A DNA stretch of 64,000 bases from Glomus cerebriforme (lineage: Eukaryota > Glomeromycota > Glomeromycetes > Glomerales > Glomeraceae): contig QKYT01000012.1 of the NCBI GenBank assembly GCA_003550305.1, positions 68,394 through 132,393 on the forward strand. The letters are read 5' to 3'. Below the pieces are notes generated by a model that was not told the DNA's origin, did not search any database, and saw nothing but the letters and a program-made list of their open reading frames with translations. Shown in pieces: positions 36,529-47,520 of the stretch. Numbering within the stretch: the stretch's first letter is position 1; the number at the start of each line of letters is the position of its first letter. The position numbers and the translations under genes were made by a program.

Positions 36529-37441
36529 TTTATTTATTTATTTACAAATAAATGATATATTAAAGGTTTAGAAAGAAAAATGAAAAATTAAATGAAAACC
36601 GATTAATGAAATATCAAAGTATTTTCTTCTTTAATAATAATTATACCAATAATAATATTTTACCAATAATGTCATTACTAATAACATTACATTAAAATAA
36701 TAATAGTCTACATAAAAAATGTCCCACAAGCATGTGATCGTCATCGAAAAAAAACTTTATTTTGATGAACTGTAAAGACAAAGATCCAATAAATTTAATC
36801 TAATAATATATTCTATCGATTAGTTTATCATAATAATATATAATACAAATGTAGCTATAACAGATAATAATAATTATTACAATTAGGACAAATAGTTGAA
36901 AGATATCAATTGGATACAAAAATTTTTAATTAAACCGTAGTTCATTGTTTCCAATTGAATAAAAAATTATCCTTATATGTTAATTATCGAGCATCACTGC
37001 GCCACTGCGCCAAGAAATATTTTCACAACTCCCTCATCTTTGATATAATACTAAAGTAGAATAGCTTTATTCGAATATTTTCAGCCTTATGATGATATCT
37101 TTCTATCTATTAAAGTAAAATGGATATTTTGAAACAGTTTGATTGTTTAAAAATTCCGTTTTCCGTCCGTTCTAAGATTTCTAAGATTGTATCTGTTTTT
37201 GGAAAACTGTTTCAATAGCGTCATATAAATAAATATCAATAATCATTTCAACAATAAGATTTTATTTCGGATCCATATATATCTTTTTTTTTCTTTCAAA
37301 CAAAAGATTACACAGAAAAATTCTTTATTCCATATTTGTAGTGCAATGTAAATATTATATACAGTATATATATGAGTAGCAATAACCCTAGACTCTGGTT
37401 TTTTTTTTTAAAAAAAAAAAATTACTTTATAATAAACAATA
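36529..37441. promoter_or_regulatory. Shared upstream region of two divergent BTB-TLDc genes
   Basis: 913 bp between two outward-facing starts. Very AT-rich. A T11-A11-type palindromic run lies at about 37401-37422, just before the ATG at 37442. No specific operator recognised. Head-to-head placement makes a bidirectional promoter possible, but this is inference. Confidence 0.45.
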
Positions 37442-38800
37442 ATGACTTCAAATTTTTGGGCAGAATTATCTAACGATTACGAAAAACTTTATGAAAAAGA
37501 ATTAGGTTATGATGTTATCATTTATGTAGGAGAAAACCAAAATATTAAAGAAATTCATGCTCATTCAAATATTTTATGTATCAGAACTCAATATTTTTAT
37601 TCTGCATTTTTTAATGAATGGGCTGAAAAAAAAGATGGAAAATTTATTTTCAGAAAACCGAATATTTCACCAAAAATATTTAATATTATTCTTAAATTTA
37701 TTTATTGTGGAAACATTGATTTGAAGAATTTACAAGTTCTTGATATATTAAAATTGTTGATAGCAGTAGATGAACTTAATATTCATTCATTAATTAATCA
37801 TATTAAAGAATATTTTATTAATCATATAATTGAATTTTTATATCAAAATCCAATTGATATTCTTGAAATTATTTATCAATATGAACAATCATTTATGGAT
37901 TTATGGAATTTTTGTCTTGAAATTATTTGTAAAGATCCTAAAATTTTATTTGATTCTGATAAATTTATTTATTTAAAAGCTCCTTTATTAGAATTATTTT
38001 TAAAAAGAAATGATTTAAATATGGATGAAATTAAAATTTGGGAAAATTTATTAAAATGGTATCAACAAAATATTAAGAATGATTCTATACAAGATATTAC
38101 AAATATTGAATCTTTAATTAAATTTAATGCTATTAATTCAACAGATTTCTTTTACAAGATTTATCATCATAAAGATATTTTACCACAAAATTTATTTCAT
38201 GATCTATTGGAATTTTATAAAGATTCTAATATATCTAAAATTATTACAATACCTTTAAGACAATTAAAACTTGATTCAATTTTAATTGATTCAAATTATC
38301 TTCCTCTTTTTGCTTCATGGATTGATAAAAAAGATTTTTCTTATTATAATAAAAGAAATATTCCTTATGATTTTAATTTATTATATCGTTCAAGTCAAGA
38401 TGGATTTAATACTACATCATTTCATAAAAATTGTGATAATAAAGGTGCTACTATTTGGATAGCAAAAATTCAAAATTCAACAAAATTAATTGGAGGTTAT
38501 AATCCACTTGATTGGGATGGAAATTCATGTTGGAAAACTACTTTAGATAGTTTTTTATTTAATTTTATAGATGGAAAAAATCTTTCTACTGCAAAATTAG
38601 GTTATGTTATTAATGCACAATATGCTGTTTATTGTCATGAACAATTTGGTCCACATATGGGTAATTTAAATTGTGCATATTCTAAATATTCAAATATTTG
38701 GTATTATTATTATAATAATACAGATCATTATCCTAACATAGGAATTCCAGCAAATATTAAAGTAGAAGATTATGAAGTATTTCAAGTAATTAAAAAATGA
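37442..38800 (+). CDS. BTB-BACK-TLDc protein, 452 aa, intronless
   Basis: Paralogue of the divergent minus-strand neighbour. BTB/POZ at about residues 18-100 (GYDVIIYVGENQNIKEIHAH, IIKFIYCGNIDL-like end), BACK helices at about 105-230, TLDc at about 285-452 (LPLFASWIDKKD, LLYRSSQDG, FHKNCDNKGATIWIAKIQ, KLIGGYNPLDWDGN, LGYVINAQYAVYCHEQFGPHMGNL). It lacks the intron that interrupts the neighbour's BTB domain and lacks the Ser-rich linker. That points either to intron loss or to divergence before pairing, not a recent duplication. Expected to be a soluble adaptor, possibly for Cullin-3. The specific partner is unknown. The start is the first ATG after an A-rich leader. Confidence 0.92.
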   Translation: MTSNFWAELSNDYEKLYEKELGYDVIIYVGENQNIKEIHAHSNILCIRTQYFYSAFFNEWAEKKDGKFIFRKPNISPKIFNIILKFIYCGNIDLKNLQVLDILKLLIAVDELNIHSLINHIKEYFINHIIEFLYQNPIDILEIIYQYEQSFMDLWNFCLEIICKDPKILFDSDKFIYLKAPLLELFLKRNDLNMDEIKIWENLLKWYQQNIKNDSIQDITNIESLIKFNAINSTDFFYKIYHHKDILPQNLFHDLLEFYKDSNISKIITIPLRQLKLDSILIDSNYLPLFASWIDKKDFSYYNKRNIPYDFNLLYRSSQDGFNTTSFHKNCDNKGATIWIAKIQNSTKLIGGYNPLDWDGNSCWKTTLDSFLFNFIDGKNLSTAKLGYVINAQYAVYCHEQFGPHMGNLNCAYSKYSNIWYYYYNNTDHYPNIGIPANIKVEDYEVFQVIKK

Positions 38801-40482
38801 TTTTAAATTATTTATTTTATTTGTTTTTAAAAAAAAAACCATTAAAATACTATTAAAATACATTAAATTTTAAAATTTGAATTGAAATTTTTAAATTACA
38901 ATTGTATATAATTTTCAATTTACTTTATTACTAGGCAATGGAAACCATTGTCGAGTCCGGAGCTTTAAGTTATTATTTATTATTATCACTTATCAGTAAA
39001 TCTTGTGATTCTTGTCCAACGTAATGACAGTAATGTCAAAACATTCAAAACGTGTTTATTCAATTGGAAATCGTCACGTGATCTTAATAGTTGATCACTG
39101 CACAAACATAGTATATACGGCAGCTCGCTGTGTTTTTTAAGACCAGATGTGCCGTCCGGGACATTGCACATAGTCTAGGAATCTTTAGAGTAGTTTTAAC
39201 TTCGCACAATTTGTATTTTACATTTTGTATCGCTTTCACTCATTGTGGTACATCTTATTAAAAATAAAATAAAAATAAATAGTCCTTCGCTTTGCTCCGG
39301 ACAATTATAATGAGAGCAAATTTAATTTTACCCGATACATTAATAGAAAAATGAAATAAATACATTAGTTATAATCATTATTATAAATAAATTATATAAA
39401 ATATATTAAATATATTTTAATAATAAATAGTAAATTGCATCAATTAATGTTGTTCTATTATAGCTATATTCATTTTTAATATTTATTATATTAGTAGAGA
39501 TAGAAATACAACCACAAATTCCGATTAACGGATCATCTCAATTAGAAATTAGAATATGAGAAATCACGTTAATATTTTATGTATTAAGTCTCAATAGTTC
39601 GGTCCGCATTTCTAATTAATTGGCTAAGAAATTAGATGGAAACTTTATATTTTCATTCTTAGTATAATACTTAGACAAGGTCAAAAATAATAATTTCATA
39701 AAAGCAAGTTTAACTTACATATCATATACTTAATAACCCAAATGAAAAGCATTATTTCTGTAAAATCTGAAAATAAGGATTATATCTTTCAATGGAGAGA
39801 ATATTCACGTCATGCTTTTATTGTTATAGTGTTTAAGGACCTGGTTCTTCCTTTTGTTCTTTTTGTTCTTCCTTTTGGTATGATAATTATGATAATTTAA
39901 ATTGCCCAATAATTGTAATAATTGGAGTACCATATATATTCATGTTACTTATTAGTTATTATCCAATATAGGCACCCCAGTCTCGTAAACTTTGTAAAAT
40001 TAATTTTTATAAATCATCTAATTATGACTATTATATCTAGGTAACTTAGAATTAATACCAAATACAAAAGCAATCTGCAACGATAATTATAAAAGACACT
40101 TTTTCAAAGTAATACAATTGAAATCTTTATCAGTAATTAGCGCGCAAAATGATTTTAGCTATTGATATAATTAAAAACAACAATTATTTTCACCCAAATA
40201 ACCAAATTAATTACATATATACCTATACCTTTTATAAGAAAAGATTGATAATTTGCCAGACTTATTGAGTATCGCTATATTCAAAAAGAACAACTTATTT
40301 TTGTAAGAAAGAAAGAAAGAGAAATTTCTGTCTTAAAAAAAGGAAAAGATTTTTTTTTTTTTTTTTTTATGAAAAGAAAAAGAAAAATTTCGCCATTTGC
40401 AAAAAGTATTGAATTTTCTATCAAGATGTTTCGATCGTACCATACTTTGTATAATGATGACCAGTCAATTCAATTGACTATC
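38801..40482. other. Intergenic, no gene seen
   Basis: GTCCGGAGC at 38955-38963 is matched inversely by GCTCCGGAC at 39294-39302, framing a ~350-bp stretch richer in GC (ATCGTCACGTGATC, GCAGCTCGCTGTG, GTGCCGTCCGGGACATTGCAC) that may be an old inverted-repeat element. Elsewhere AT-rich; a T17 run lies near 40352-40369. Confidence 0.45.
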
Positions 40483-41825
40483 TCAACTTGAGCATGCTAA
40501 TGATCCTTTGCTTGTTTGGTTTTTTGACTGACTTTTTTCTCCAGTTATTTTTCTGTTTGTATTAAGGTATTCTAATGCATTTGAAAATTTATCACGAGCT
40601 ACTCCAAATATGTCCTTAAGTACAAACTCATTGGTTGGTTGAAATGTTTGGTCCACACTTTCTGGTATATTGTCCGCAATTTGTGTGAAGGTCTCTGTTT
40701 AAAAATTTAAAATAAAAGGTTTTTTTCACGTGACAGATTAGCAATTAACAACATTAATAATACCGATTAGGTATTAATTACCATTTTCTTTTTTTAATCG
40801 AATCTTCTTGATGGTCTGGGTATAAACTCCTTCTTGGAATATTTCCTAATAATAAGGTTGCATAAATTTATACTAAAACAAAACAAACATATAAGACAAA
40901 AATAAAATTTGTATTACTTCCTTATTCCAATCAATACTTTTTCGTTTCCTGGATTTAGATTCATCAATATTTGGATAGAATTCCTTAAATAGGGCAAAAT
41001 TCCTATGACTGGCATTTTTTATGAACCAATCATTATCCTTTGGTTCACGCTTCTTACTTGCCCATAACCTTCGAACTCGAGGATGTAGATAAAATTTTTT
41101 TTGTTGATCATTTGGTTGATCATTTATTTGATTAATTTCTATTGACATCGCGGCCTTCACCTTTTTTACCAATTCTTTAGTAACTTTCTCCTTTTCGGCC
41201 TTTTCTCTGGCAGCTTTTTCTTTCATCTGCTTTCTGATTCTCATTAATGCTTTATGAGCTACTTGAAGTTTTGCCAATATTTTTATTGGCATTGCATCAG
41301 AATATTCAATATTATCGTTAAAATCTAACGAGAAATAATATGAGTTTATTGATTCATCAAAAGAAACCATATATTTAGGAGGTTTTAATTCTCTCTGATT
41401 CGCGATATAATACTTTTCTAAGCTCGTTATTGGTCCTGGACTTGACAACAAATGTTTATAAGGACTTGTCGATGAAGGAAATGCCACATCGATAAAATCT
41501 TTAAGATTTTTTTTTAAGTCTTCCCGTTTCTTACGTAGAATTTCATCAGCCGAAAATTTTTTTATAGATGATTTTGAAAATTTCTGACGTTCAATAATTT
41601 CCACTGGTAGGTGAACTTTTTCAGGAGCACCAAGAGATTTGAGAGTAAAAAAACGGTCATTATCCTAAAAAGAAGTTTATTTAGTATTTAAATTACTGAC
41701 AAAATTTTTCGTTCATTAAAATTCTTCCTCACCAGAATTTTACTTACTCCTCCTAACTTTATATGTGGGTGCCTTGAACTTTTGCAAGACTTGGAACTAG
41801 CAGTCACACGTTTAACGATTCCCAT
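40483..41825 (-). CDS. Hypothetical charged protein, about 366 aa, 4 exons
   Basis: I do not recognise this protein. Exons 41825-41748, 41664-40918, 40845-40782 and 40694-40483 join in frame. An equally in-phase donor for exon 1 exists 15 nt further on (GTGAGG after AAAATTCTG). It starts MGIVKRVTASSKSCKSSRHP, continues with a charged middle (FSADEILRKKREDLKKNLKD; a Lys/Glu/Ala-rich likely coiled coil with REKAEKEKVTKELVKKVKAA at about 165-190), a basic patch HPRVRRLWASKKREPKD, KSRKRKSIDWNKE (a possible nuclear localisation signal), and a C-terminus rich in Gln, Lys and Ser. No signal peptide or membrane segment. A nuclear or chromosomal role would fit the composition but is only a guess. Confidence 0.7.
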
Positions 41826-42621
41826 GGGGTTTGTTATATAAGATATTTAATGTATTAGTTGTAAGTATATATATAAAATATAGGTAATAACACTATATGA
41901 AGTTAATAAAGTTCCTTTTTTTTTCCAGAAAAAAAAGTCAAGAACGAACGAATATGAATAACTTTCGTTACGAGAGCAAAAAAAAAAATATTATTATTTT
42001 AATAATGAAAAAGTATGATGAACAAACTTCCCTTGAATTATGTAAAAGTTTGTCACGTGCTTCGATGAATAACCAATGAAAAAATAAAACGCGTCAAAAA
42101 TCATTTGATTTAAATAAAGCTGGTTTCACAATCTGGTATTATATAATACGCGTTAGTACAACGTTAAAACAAAAAACATTTTTGTTCGACAATTGATCTG
42201 ATTATCAACGAAAATCCGTGTAACAAGCCGCAGAAAGATGAACAATCATCCTAAACCTTAATAAGTCTGTTGATTTAAATTGCTTTTTTATAATGGGTAT
42301 AAATTAGAACAATAAACAATATTTCTTTTTAAAACCAAATTAAGCAAGCAGTAATTATTCAATAAATTGGAATCAAGATCGAAAAAGTTTTTATTGAAAA
42401 ATAAGATTTTGTAACGGATAACATGGATATTACTATATGCTCGTTTGTCTTAGATGTAAAAAAAAATTGGGGTTTTTATCAAGACAGAAACAGATGAAGG
42501 TGTTTTTCTTGTCGAGAAATTTTCCGGAATTGGGAATTTTAAGATGTATTATGACAAGAATTTTATGGATTTTATGATTAGGGGATTACTATATGTAAAT
42601 TCCTAATGTTTGTTAAAAAAA
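41826..42621. other. Intergenic upstream of the unknown charged-protein gene
   Basis: Contains that gene's promoter and the 3' end of the small gene that follows. Pairs of CACGTG-like words occur (CACGTG at 42054). The open frame at 41897-42079 (+) is Lys/Ser-rich, overlaps the promoter and has no recognisable domain; not accepted. Confidence 0.45.
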
Positions 42622-43020
42622 CTATATCTTATTTTTTAAATTTAAATCTTGTAATAATATAATTTCATGTCCGTGTTGATCCACAAAAAAGACTCTAGGT
42701 CTTATAAAAGGAACAAATACGAATTAATTTCAAAAATTATAATAAATATATTCAATGTATATAAATGTATATGTGCGTACCTGATTACAATAAGATGTTC
42801 TTTAGTTTCTTTTTTGGTAACGGTCTCTTTCGCATACTCTTGTTGATTAGAAACGGAATCACCCGATTTAATATTTTTTAGTTCTATTATTTCCTATTTT
42901 AATTGGATAAGAACATATCAGAAACAATTTTTCTTACAATACATATCATCTGTTATTATAGCTTTTTTTTTTTAAAAAAAAAAAAAAGATACTAACATGT
43001 AAATATTGATTTGAAGACAT
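42622..43020 (-). CDS. Small hypothetical protein, 71 aa, 3 exons
   Basis: Each exon is too short to stand out alone. Exon 1 is 43020-42997 (MSSNQYLH, donor GTTAGT), exon 2 is 42893-42781 (EIIELKNIKSGDSVSNQQ..., donor GTACGC), exon 3 is 42700-42622 (PRVFFVDQHGHEIILLQDLN...). Both joins keep frame (the second splits AG|A) and the frame closes with TAG. All splice sites are GT-AG and the first acceptor follows a usable pyrimidine-poor AATAG. The product is soluble, charged in the middle and hydrophobic near VFFVDQHGHEIILL. I recognise no family. It lies between two other minus-strand genes. The model could be a 5' or 3' part of a larger transcript. Confidence 0.5.
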
Positions 43021-43385
43021 TATTAATTTTTTTTTTTTAATATTTAATAATATCCGAGAAAATTTTCGTTTTTAGATAGATTGGTGTTGAAAATGATTAA
43101 ATTGGTGTGCTTATATACATAATCCAATCTGAAATATTTTCGCCAACAGTGATGCAAGTATTACCCGATTAATAAACTCGTATAACTGATATGGAATTAT
43201 GCAGATTATGTTTGTTATTCATGACGAAACAATGCAGTTTGCATAATATGATGTAATCTCTCAAGTAGTTATTATACAGTCTTTATTTATTTAAAGATTT
43301 ACTACATTCAAACACTATATTTACAGCAAAATTTAATACATAACAGATAGAAGAAAAACTTTTCTAATAAAAAAAATTTTTTTTT
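43021..43385. other. Short intergenic between small gene and aquaporin
   Basis: 365 bp with the small gene's upstream region (T10 run at about 43028-43038) and the aquaporin 3' flank. Nothing else seen. Confidence 0.5.
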
Positions 43386-44342
43386 CTAAGCTATTGCCCT
43401 TTGCTCATGATGTATGTTTTTATTTAAAGGAGATTTTTCACCCCAATAAATCATAGAATCATAAACAAGACCAGCAAACAAACCACCAACAACAGGTGCA
43501 ACGATAGGAATCCAAAAATAGTAACTAGACGCCGAGAAAACATCAACGCCATAGCCAACAAAGAAAGTGAATAATCTTGGGCCAAAATCACGAGCACCAT
43601 TTAAACTAAATCCAGTTTCATAACCGAATGAAATAGCTATGGCCGATAAAGTAAGACCAATGGTAAGAGGAGTAACTATTCTAGCGGAAGGAACATTACG
43701 TTCGTCGGTTAAGGCAAGGATAATTAATAATAAAAGGAAAGTTCCAAGAAGTTCAGAGAAGAAAGCACCAGTGTTTGACATGAATGGTTGGGGATAAGTA
43801 GCAAAGATACCAGCTGTTGCATTAACTCCTGTAACATCTCTTTTGTCCCCGGCATAATTATCAATAGCAGCAACGTAATTAACGTAAACAACTGCTGCGG
43901 CAGCAAAGGCTCCAAGCGTTTGAGCAGTGATATAAACTGGGACTTTAATCCAGGGGAATTTTCGATAAACAGCCAAGGTAATGGTAACGGCAGGATTTAA
44001 ATGTCCACCGGAATAATTTCCACTAACTACAATACCCAAAGCGAGACCTAAACCAAAACCTAAGGCGATAGTGATCCAATTTCCATTTAATCCTTTACTA
44101 AGTACAGTTTGAGCGATACTTCCTACACCAAATGCGACCAAAATGAAAGTTCCCAAAAATTCTGCAAAAGGTTCTCTGAATTTAAATTTTACAAATTGCC
44201 AGCCTGAGTCTTGAATTACAATTACATCTTCTGTGGCTTCTCCTGTTTCTCTTGTTCCTCCTGATCCACCTCCGTTATTTTCGGTAGCTCCATAATTTGA
44301 CGATGGTCCGCTTTTATTAATTGCTCCTTGTTCATCTGCCAT
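43386..44342 (-). CDS. Aquaglyceroporin (MIP family), 318 aa
   Basis: Intronless. The ATG at 44342 (MADEQGAINKSG) is used; an upstream in-frame TTG is not a plausible start. A ~50-residue hydrophilic N-terminus precedes six membrane segments. The first pore loop is GGHLNPAVTIT (NPA at about 116-118). The second is SLNGARDFGPR (about 246-256): it keeps the R-D-x-G-P-R aquaglyceroporin signature, in which the Asp after the Arg widens the filter, but has NGA in place of NPA. It would conduct water, glycerol or other small neutral solutes across the plasma or an internal membrane. Aquaglyceroporins of this group are known in Rhizophagus and have been linked to water transport in symbiosis. Both termini are predicted cytosolic. 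Confidence 0.95.
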   Translation of the reverse strand: MADEQGAINKSGPSSNYGATENNGGGSGGTRETGEATEDVIVIQDSGWQFVKFKFREPFAEFLGTFILVAFGVGSIAQTVLSKGLNGNWITIALGFGLGLALGIVVSGNYSGGHLNPAVTITLAVYRKFPWIKVPVYITAQTLGAFAAAAVVYVNYVAAIDNYAGDKRDVTGVNATAGIFATYPQPFMSNTGAFFSELLGTFLLLLIILALTDERNVPSARIVTPLTIGLTLSAIAISFGYETGFSLNGARDFGPRLFTFFVGYGVDVFSASSYYFWIPIVAPVVGGLFAGLVYDSMIYWGEKSPLNKNIHHEQRAIA

Positions 44343-46031
44343 CTTTTTTTTATTCAAATTTATTATTTAGGTTTCAATTTATTTTAGAAGGAAAGAGATA
44401 AATTCGTAAAAAAAAATTTCGGTTATAAGGGTTTATTTTGAGAAAGAGAGAAATCTCAGAGGATCATCGCAAGCGTTCATGAAGTTAATTTATATCATTT
44501 TCATTAAAAAAAAATTTTTCAAAATATTCCCATCAGTGTAATGCATTTTACTATTATCTAGCGAAGCACAGAATACACCTTAAACATGAATAATAATAAC
44601 TTTGTTTGTCGTGCAAGGCGTAAAAATTTCTTGATTCAAAATAAAAATCTCCCCATTAAGTTAAATAAATTAACAAACACGTGACTGGAAATCGAGAATT
44701 TTTAGTACACAGCGACGATACGACAAGTATATAAAAGAAGCATCATTACATCATAACCTAATTAATCTCCCTTATCTGCATGTTTTTTTTTGATTTTGAT
44801 TATCTTAAAATTTTTATAATTTTGCCTTTTGCGGGAACATATCATTATTATTGCATTTTCCTTTATAAACACTTTAAATAAATCACGTAGGATGCACAAA
44901 ATGTATTACAACTTTAATATTTATACTCTTTTTTTTATCATGCACAATTTTTTCACGCGAGTGATCTTTTACATAAGAATTTGCGAAAAATTTTCCGAAT
45001 AAACCGAAATTTCACTTTTTTCATAAATTTCATATTGATACAATTAATAAATAATTGATATTATTTTAAAATTACGTGATTAGAAAATTTAATAACCTAT
45101 AACCTATTAAACCAAATTGTTTATATTGAAGGTATAAGTAGATGTACTTCGTATATAAAGTGAAAGACCAATATATCTTTTTAAGTGGTTTAAAAATATT
45201 ATAAAGGTAAAAATTCCTCTGTATAATGTTCGACTTATTCATTAAAGACCAAATACCAATAAAAGTTGTTTACGTATTAAAGAAGATAAATTAAAATGAA
45301 AGGAATTATCGTTGTTGAAAAAGGGTATGGATGGTAATAAATCTCTATTATTATATTATTAACTATCGATTATACAAAACTAATAGTAAATGAGACAAAT
45401 GCACAATAGATAAGTACCAAAAGAAAAGTTACTAATTAATTAAATTAATTTGCTATGCTTATAACTTATATAATTTATTAACCTCCTTTGATAAAATTGC
45501 ACATTATTGGCTATCCCATTAAAACTCCGTTCAAACCGGCTGATTTTGAGTTGGCTAAGCTGACCAGTGAATTTTAAAATCGCAGAAAATCAAATAACTT
45601 GCCATCCAGAAATTGGATTTTGCCATATTAGAATAGTCTTACCAAGACATGTTGAATGGTAGATATCATACCTCTAGTATTGAATCATATATCAATGCTA
45701 GAGACATGAAATACCCACCATTAGACGTGTCTCAGTCATAGTGTAATTCCAAGCATTGAATTGAATCAAGTAATGAAGTAATGCCATGTAGCTTGAACAC
45801 AGCTCAGCCCGAAAGCCAGTTTATGAGCTGGCTCAGCTAATGCGGAACTTTAATATCCACTAAAACCAATATTTAAGATGATAAAACAAGAATGGTTTAT
45901 TTATATTACGGGAAAAAAACATTTCTTGGTTATTATAGAGGATCCATACAATTATTGTTAGACTCGTTGAATTTAAAATAGGCGACATTTTATAATAAGA
46001 TAACAATCATCAAATTCATTCTTTTAATAAT
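44343..46031. other. Intergenic, no gene seen
   Basis: Aquaporin promoter at the left. At about 45671-45705 CTCTAGTATTGA...TCAATGCTAGAG forms a 12-bp imperfect inverted repeat. Between 45530 and 45845 there are scattered GGCT-rich phrases (CGGCTGATTTTGAGTTGGCT, GAGCTGGCTCAGCT) suggesting a worn transposable element. An ATG at 45296 starts a 13-codon frame followed by a donor-like GTAATA, with no partner exon found. Confidence 0.45.
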
Positions 46032-47103
46032 TTAATTTCTTCTCCTTTCGACATTAGCATTATTATTACCTCCTGATAAATAATTTGCTAAAGTGGTAGA
46101 AATATCAGGCATTTCAGGCAATGGATTTTGTGCTTGATTTTCTTGAAGTTCTTTTAAGGCATTTGGATCTGTTAATTAACAAAGGGGTGATGTAAGCATG
46201 AATGCCAAATATTCTAACTAAAGTTTGATCTCATATAGACTTACCCATGTTAGCCATCATTTTTGGCATAATAAATAACAATAATACACTGAAACCCATC
46301 ATAATTATATATGGATTCGCAAATAAGCTTGTGATACTAAATCCATCTCTAACCTATAATTTAAATATTTTAAAAAATTAATATAAAAACGAAAGATCAA
46401 AACCGAAACTAGGTTTACCATGAAATATTCTGACGTAGACCTAGCAGGTAATTCTAATGGATATTGTAAAGAAGGACCAGTATTACTCCATTCGCTACCT
46501 GTTATTGTTACAAAAGGTTTAATACCTTCTGAATCAACGTCAACTCTTATCTAATATGATCAAAAAGTTGGTTTAATCAGTGATAATCTTCGATCTTAAA
46601 AATACCTCGAGAAAACTAATTACCTTTGGATATATGAATTTTTTCGAAGAAATTTCCAATAGATATGATCCTTGTGGTACATCATCTCTGGAAAGGACAA
46701 AAAATAACGTTAAAATCTTATTATGAGAAACTAAAAGAGATTCAAAATAATAATAGTTACATTACGAATTTTCCATTCTTACGAATTAATGCAGAGTATT
46801 TTCCGCCATCCAAAATAATCTTTGTTGTTGGTTCAAGTTGTGGTAAATCTAATTTTCGAAAAATATTTTGGGTCAAAAAAAAAAACAATAAATTTAAGAG
46901 TAATAAAATTTGACCTTTTAATGTCACTAATCTTCCTTCGATCTTGTATGTTTTTATACAAAATGACGGTATAGCAAATAAACTAACAAATAAAAATTTA
47001 TAAAACTTAATTTTGAATTAAACAACATTTAAAAGGAAAAAAAAAAAAACGATAAATACCCTAGAAAAAATAGCACCAAACATAAAATCATAGAACGACG
47101 CAT
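46032..47103 (-). CDS. EMC7: ER membrane protein complex subunit 7 homologue, 213 aa, 7 exons
   Basis: Exons 5' to 3': 47103-47060, 46982-46915, 46848-46761, 46687-46624, 46550-46419, 46353-46245, 46168-46032; every join keeps frame. The exon 2 donor (GTCAAA) is weak but is the only one that fits. A signal peptide (MRRSMILCLVLFFLGLFAIP) leads into a lumenal beta-sandwich: KIEGRLV, ILDGGKYSALIRKNGKFV, IDDVPQGSYLLEISSKKF, IRVDV. One membrane segment follows (FANPYIIMMGFSVLLLFIMP), then KMMANMDPNALKELQE and a short cytosolic tail. This order is the hallmark of EMC7 (yeast Sop4). EMC inserts and chaperones multi-pass and tail-anchored proteins in the ER. It is divergent with the SMP-protein gene 417 bp away. 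The high exon count for so short a protein resembles the ATPase gene. Confidence 0.9.
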
Positions 47104-47520
47104 TTTCGAATATTTCTTTGGTATCTAAAAAAGTTTTACAATTAAAAATATTACTATAAAATGAAATTATTTATTAAATTGTTTATTCTGCTATTAGTAA
47201 TGCCCACAATTTCCAAATTTCCATTTTCATTTATTTAGATATCACATGCTAAAAATAATGGCTTTGTCGTTTTTCGATCAACATAAAAAAACGTCTACAA
47301 GTGATGTATAAACATGTCATTCATAAACTTTATTTACACCTTTTTCCACTTAAATTGATCCAAATTCTGCAAAGTTGGCTGGTTTTTTTTATTTGAAAAA
47401 CGTTTTATTTACAATTAACATCAAAAGCCGAAGGAAAGAACCTGACTTTTATATTACATCATTAGTTATTTTGCTATTTCCCACGTTGATTTTTGCTCAA
47501 TATTTATCGGTTAAGAAAAT
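47104..47520. promoter_or_regulatory. 417-bp divergent promoter region (EMC7 / SMP protein)
   Basis: Lies between two outward-facing starts, both encoding ER-membrane proteins. AT-rich, no TATA box or known operator firmly recognised. Shared regulation is plausible but inferred only from the arrangement. Confidence 0.4.

Noticed and set aside
41897..42079. 60-codon plus-strand Lys/Ser-rich frame with ATG
   Set aside because: AT-driven composition, no domain, and overlaps the promoter of the divergent minus-strand gene.
44343..44357. Upstream in-frame TTG as aquaporin start
   Set aside because: A TTG start is implausible for a eukaryotic nuclear gene; the ATG at 44342 gives a normal MIP N-terminus.
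46665..46913. 82-codon plus-strand frame
   Set aside because: Antisense to EMC7 exons 3 and 4, which form a continuous recognisable protein.
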